A DNA stretch of 64,000 nucleotides, taken from NCBI RefSeq assembly GCF_902806685.2, contig NC_048538.1, forward strand, positions 14,756,001 through 14,820,000, in the 5' to 3' direction. A program made the position numbers and the translations under genes. Shown here piece after piece: positions 63,539 through 64,000 of the stretch. The stretch is from Maniola hyperantus (Eukaryota > Arthropoda > Insecta > Lepidoptera > Nymphalidae). Below the pieces are notes generated by a model. That model saw nothing but the letters and a program-made list of their open reading frames with translations. It was not told where the DNA came from and searched no databases. Numbering within the stretch: position 1 is the first letter of the stretch; each line of letters starts with the position of its first letter.

Positions 63539-64000
63539 CCGTATAGAACCGTTCAAGACTAGATTTACGTGGTGTTAGAACTTTTGTAAGGCGATTGACG
63601 ATTTGGAAGGATATAATTTTCAATTAAAAATAGCCTTTATTGTAAATTATAAATATAGTAATTAGCCATTTACCGTCTAAGAAACATTATTGTAATACAT
63701 CGATGCCTAAATAAAGGAATATCTAAGGACAATATTATTATGATAAAGCCGCATGCTTTGACAATATTCAAGCAAAATCTCTTGATATGCACCAACAGAT
63801 GTTGTGTTCTGTGAACTAAGTAAAATTTGAAAGTTTGTCTTATAAATATAACTGAAACTATAAGTATTTCATTACTTTTTTGTGCTTATAAGAAACGACT
63901 ATTTCTTTTTTAATATAACTTTTAATGTCTAATTGCTGCTTAATTGTTTTTGAATATTGTCACTTTATTGAATGTAAATATAATTGAATATTAATTAATG
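63539..64000. other. Unassigned stretch
   Basis: AT-rich, nothing recognised. Confidence 0.4.

Overview
The window is eukaryotic and almost certainly lepidopteran (butterfly or moth). It is AT-rich, most of the DNA is introns and interspersed repeats, and many repeats are types I know from moth and butterfly genomes. These include elements ending in CTAG with the 'ACGCGGACGAAGTCGCG' core, tRNA-headed SINEs, (GATGAT)n-tailed LINE fragments and many fold-back MITEs. It is not a bacterial or viral segment. The species cannot be read from the sequence.

One host gene can be assembled with confidence: paxillin (Drosophila Pax, vertebrate PXN), the focal-adhesion scaffold, on the + strand. Its shared exons are 43109-43353 (LD1), 46617-47007 (LD2), 52136-52232 (LD3), 56676-56901 (LD4), 57967-58185 (LD5 and start of LIM1), 58265-58438 (LIM1/LIM2), 58510-58740 (LIM2/LIM3) and 62341-62607 (LIM3/LIM4 and stop). 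All junctions are GT-AG and stay in frame, giving 616 residues from LD1 onward. Three candidate first coding exons (13461-13473, 33856-34021, 39889-40006) each end in a phase-1 G. That G makes the Asp codon at the start of the LD1 exon, so proteins of 620, 671 and 655 aa are predicted. An alternative terminal exon (58933-59025) completes LIM3 and then stops, giving a protein without LIM4. This resembles the three-LIM product reported for the Drosophila paxillin locus. The gene therefore covers about 50 kb, with long upstream introns and very short introns (79 and 71 bp) in the LIM part.

The rest is mobile DNA. At 2.1-5.6 kb lies a broken RTE/BovB-type LINE (- strand) bracketed by 27-bp inverted repeats. 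At 11.2-11.8 kb a hAT-type MITE sits inside a LINE tail. The 12.6-17.1 kb stretch holds a tandem array, a GC-rich MITE with perfect 41-bp inverted repeats, a 320-bp fold-back element and a 200-N gap. At 17.4-26.4 kb a decayed copia-type LTR element is interrupted by a jockey-type LINE. Introns of Pax carry SINEs, Helitron-like repeats and at least eight hairpin or MITE-like elements. An antisense LINE tail ends about 38 bp before the final Pax exon, and a near-perfect 239-bp palindrome lies about 110 bp beyond the Pax polyadenylation signal.

No other host gene, RNA gene or CRISPR array could be supported. Exon calls rest on protein-family recognition and splice signals read by eye; no alignment or transcript data were available.
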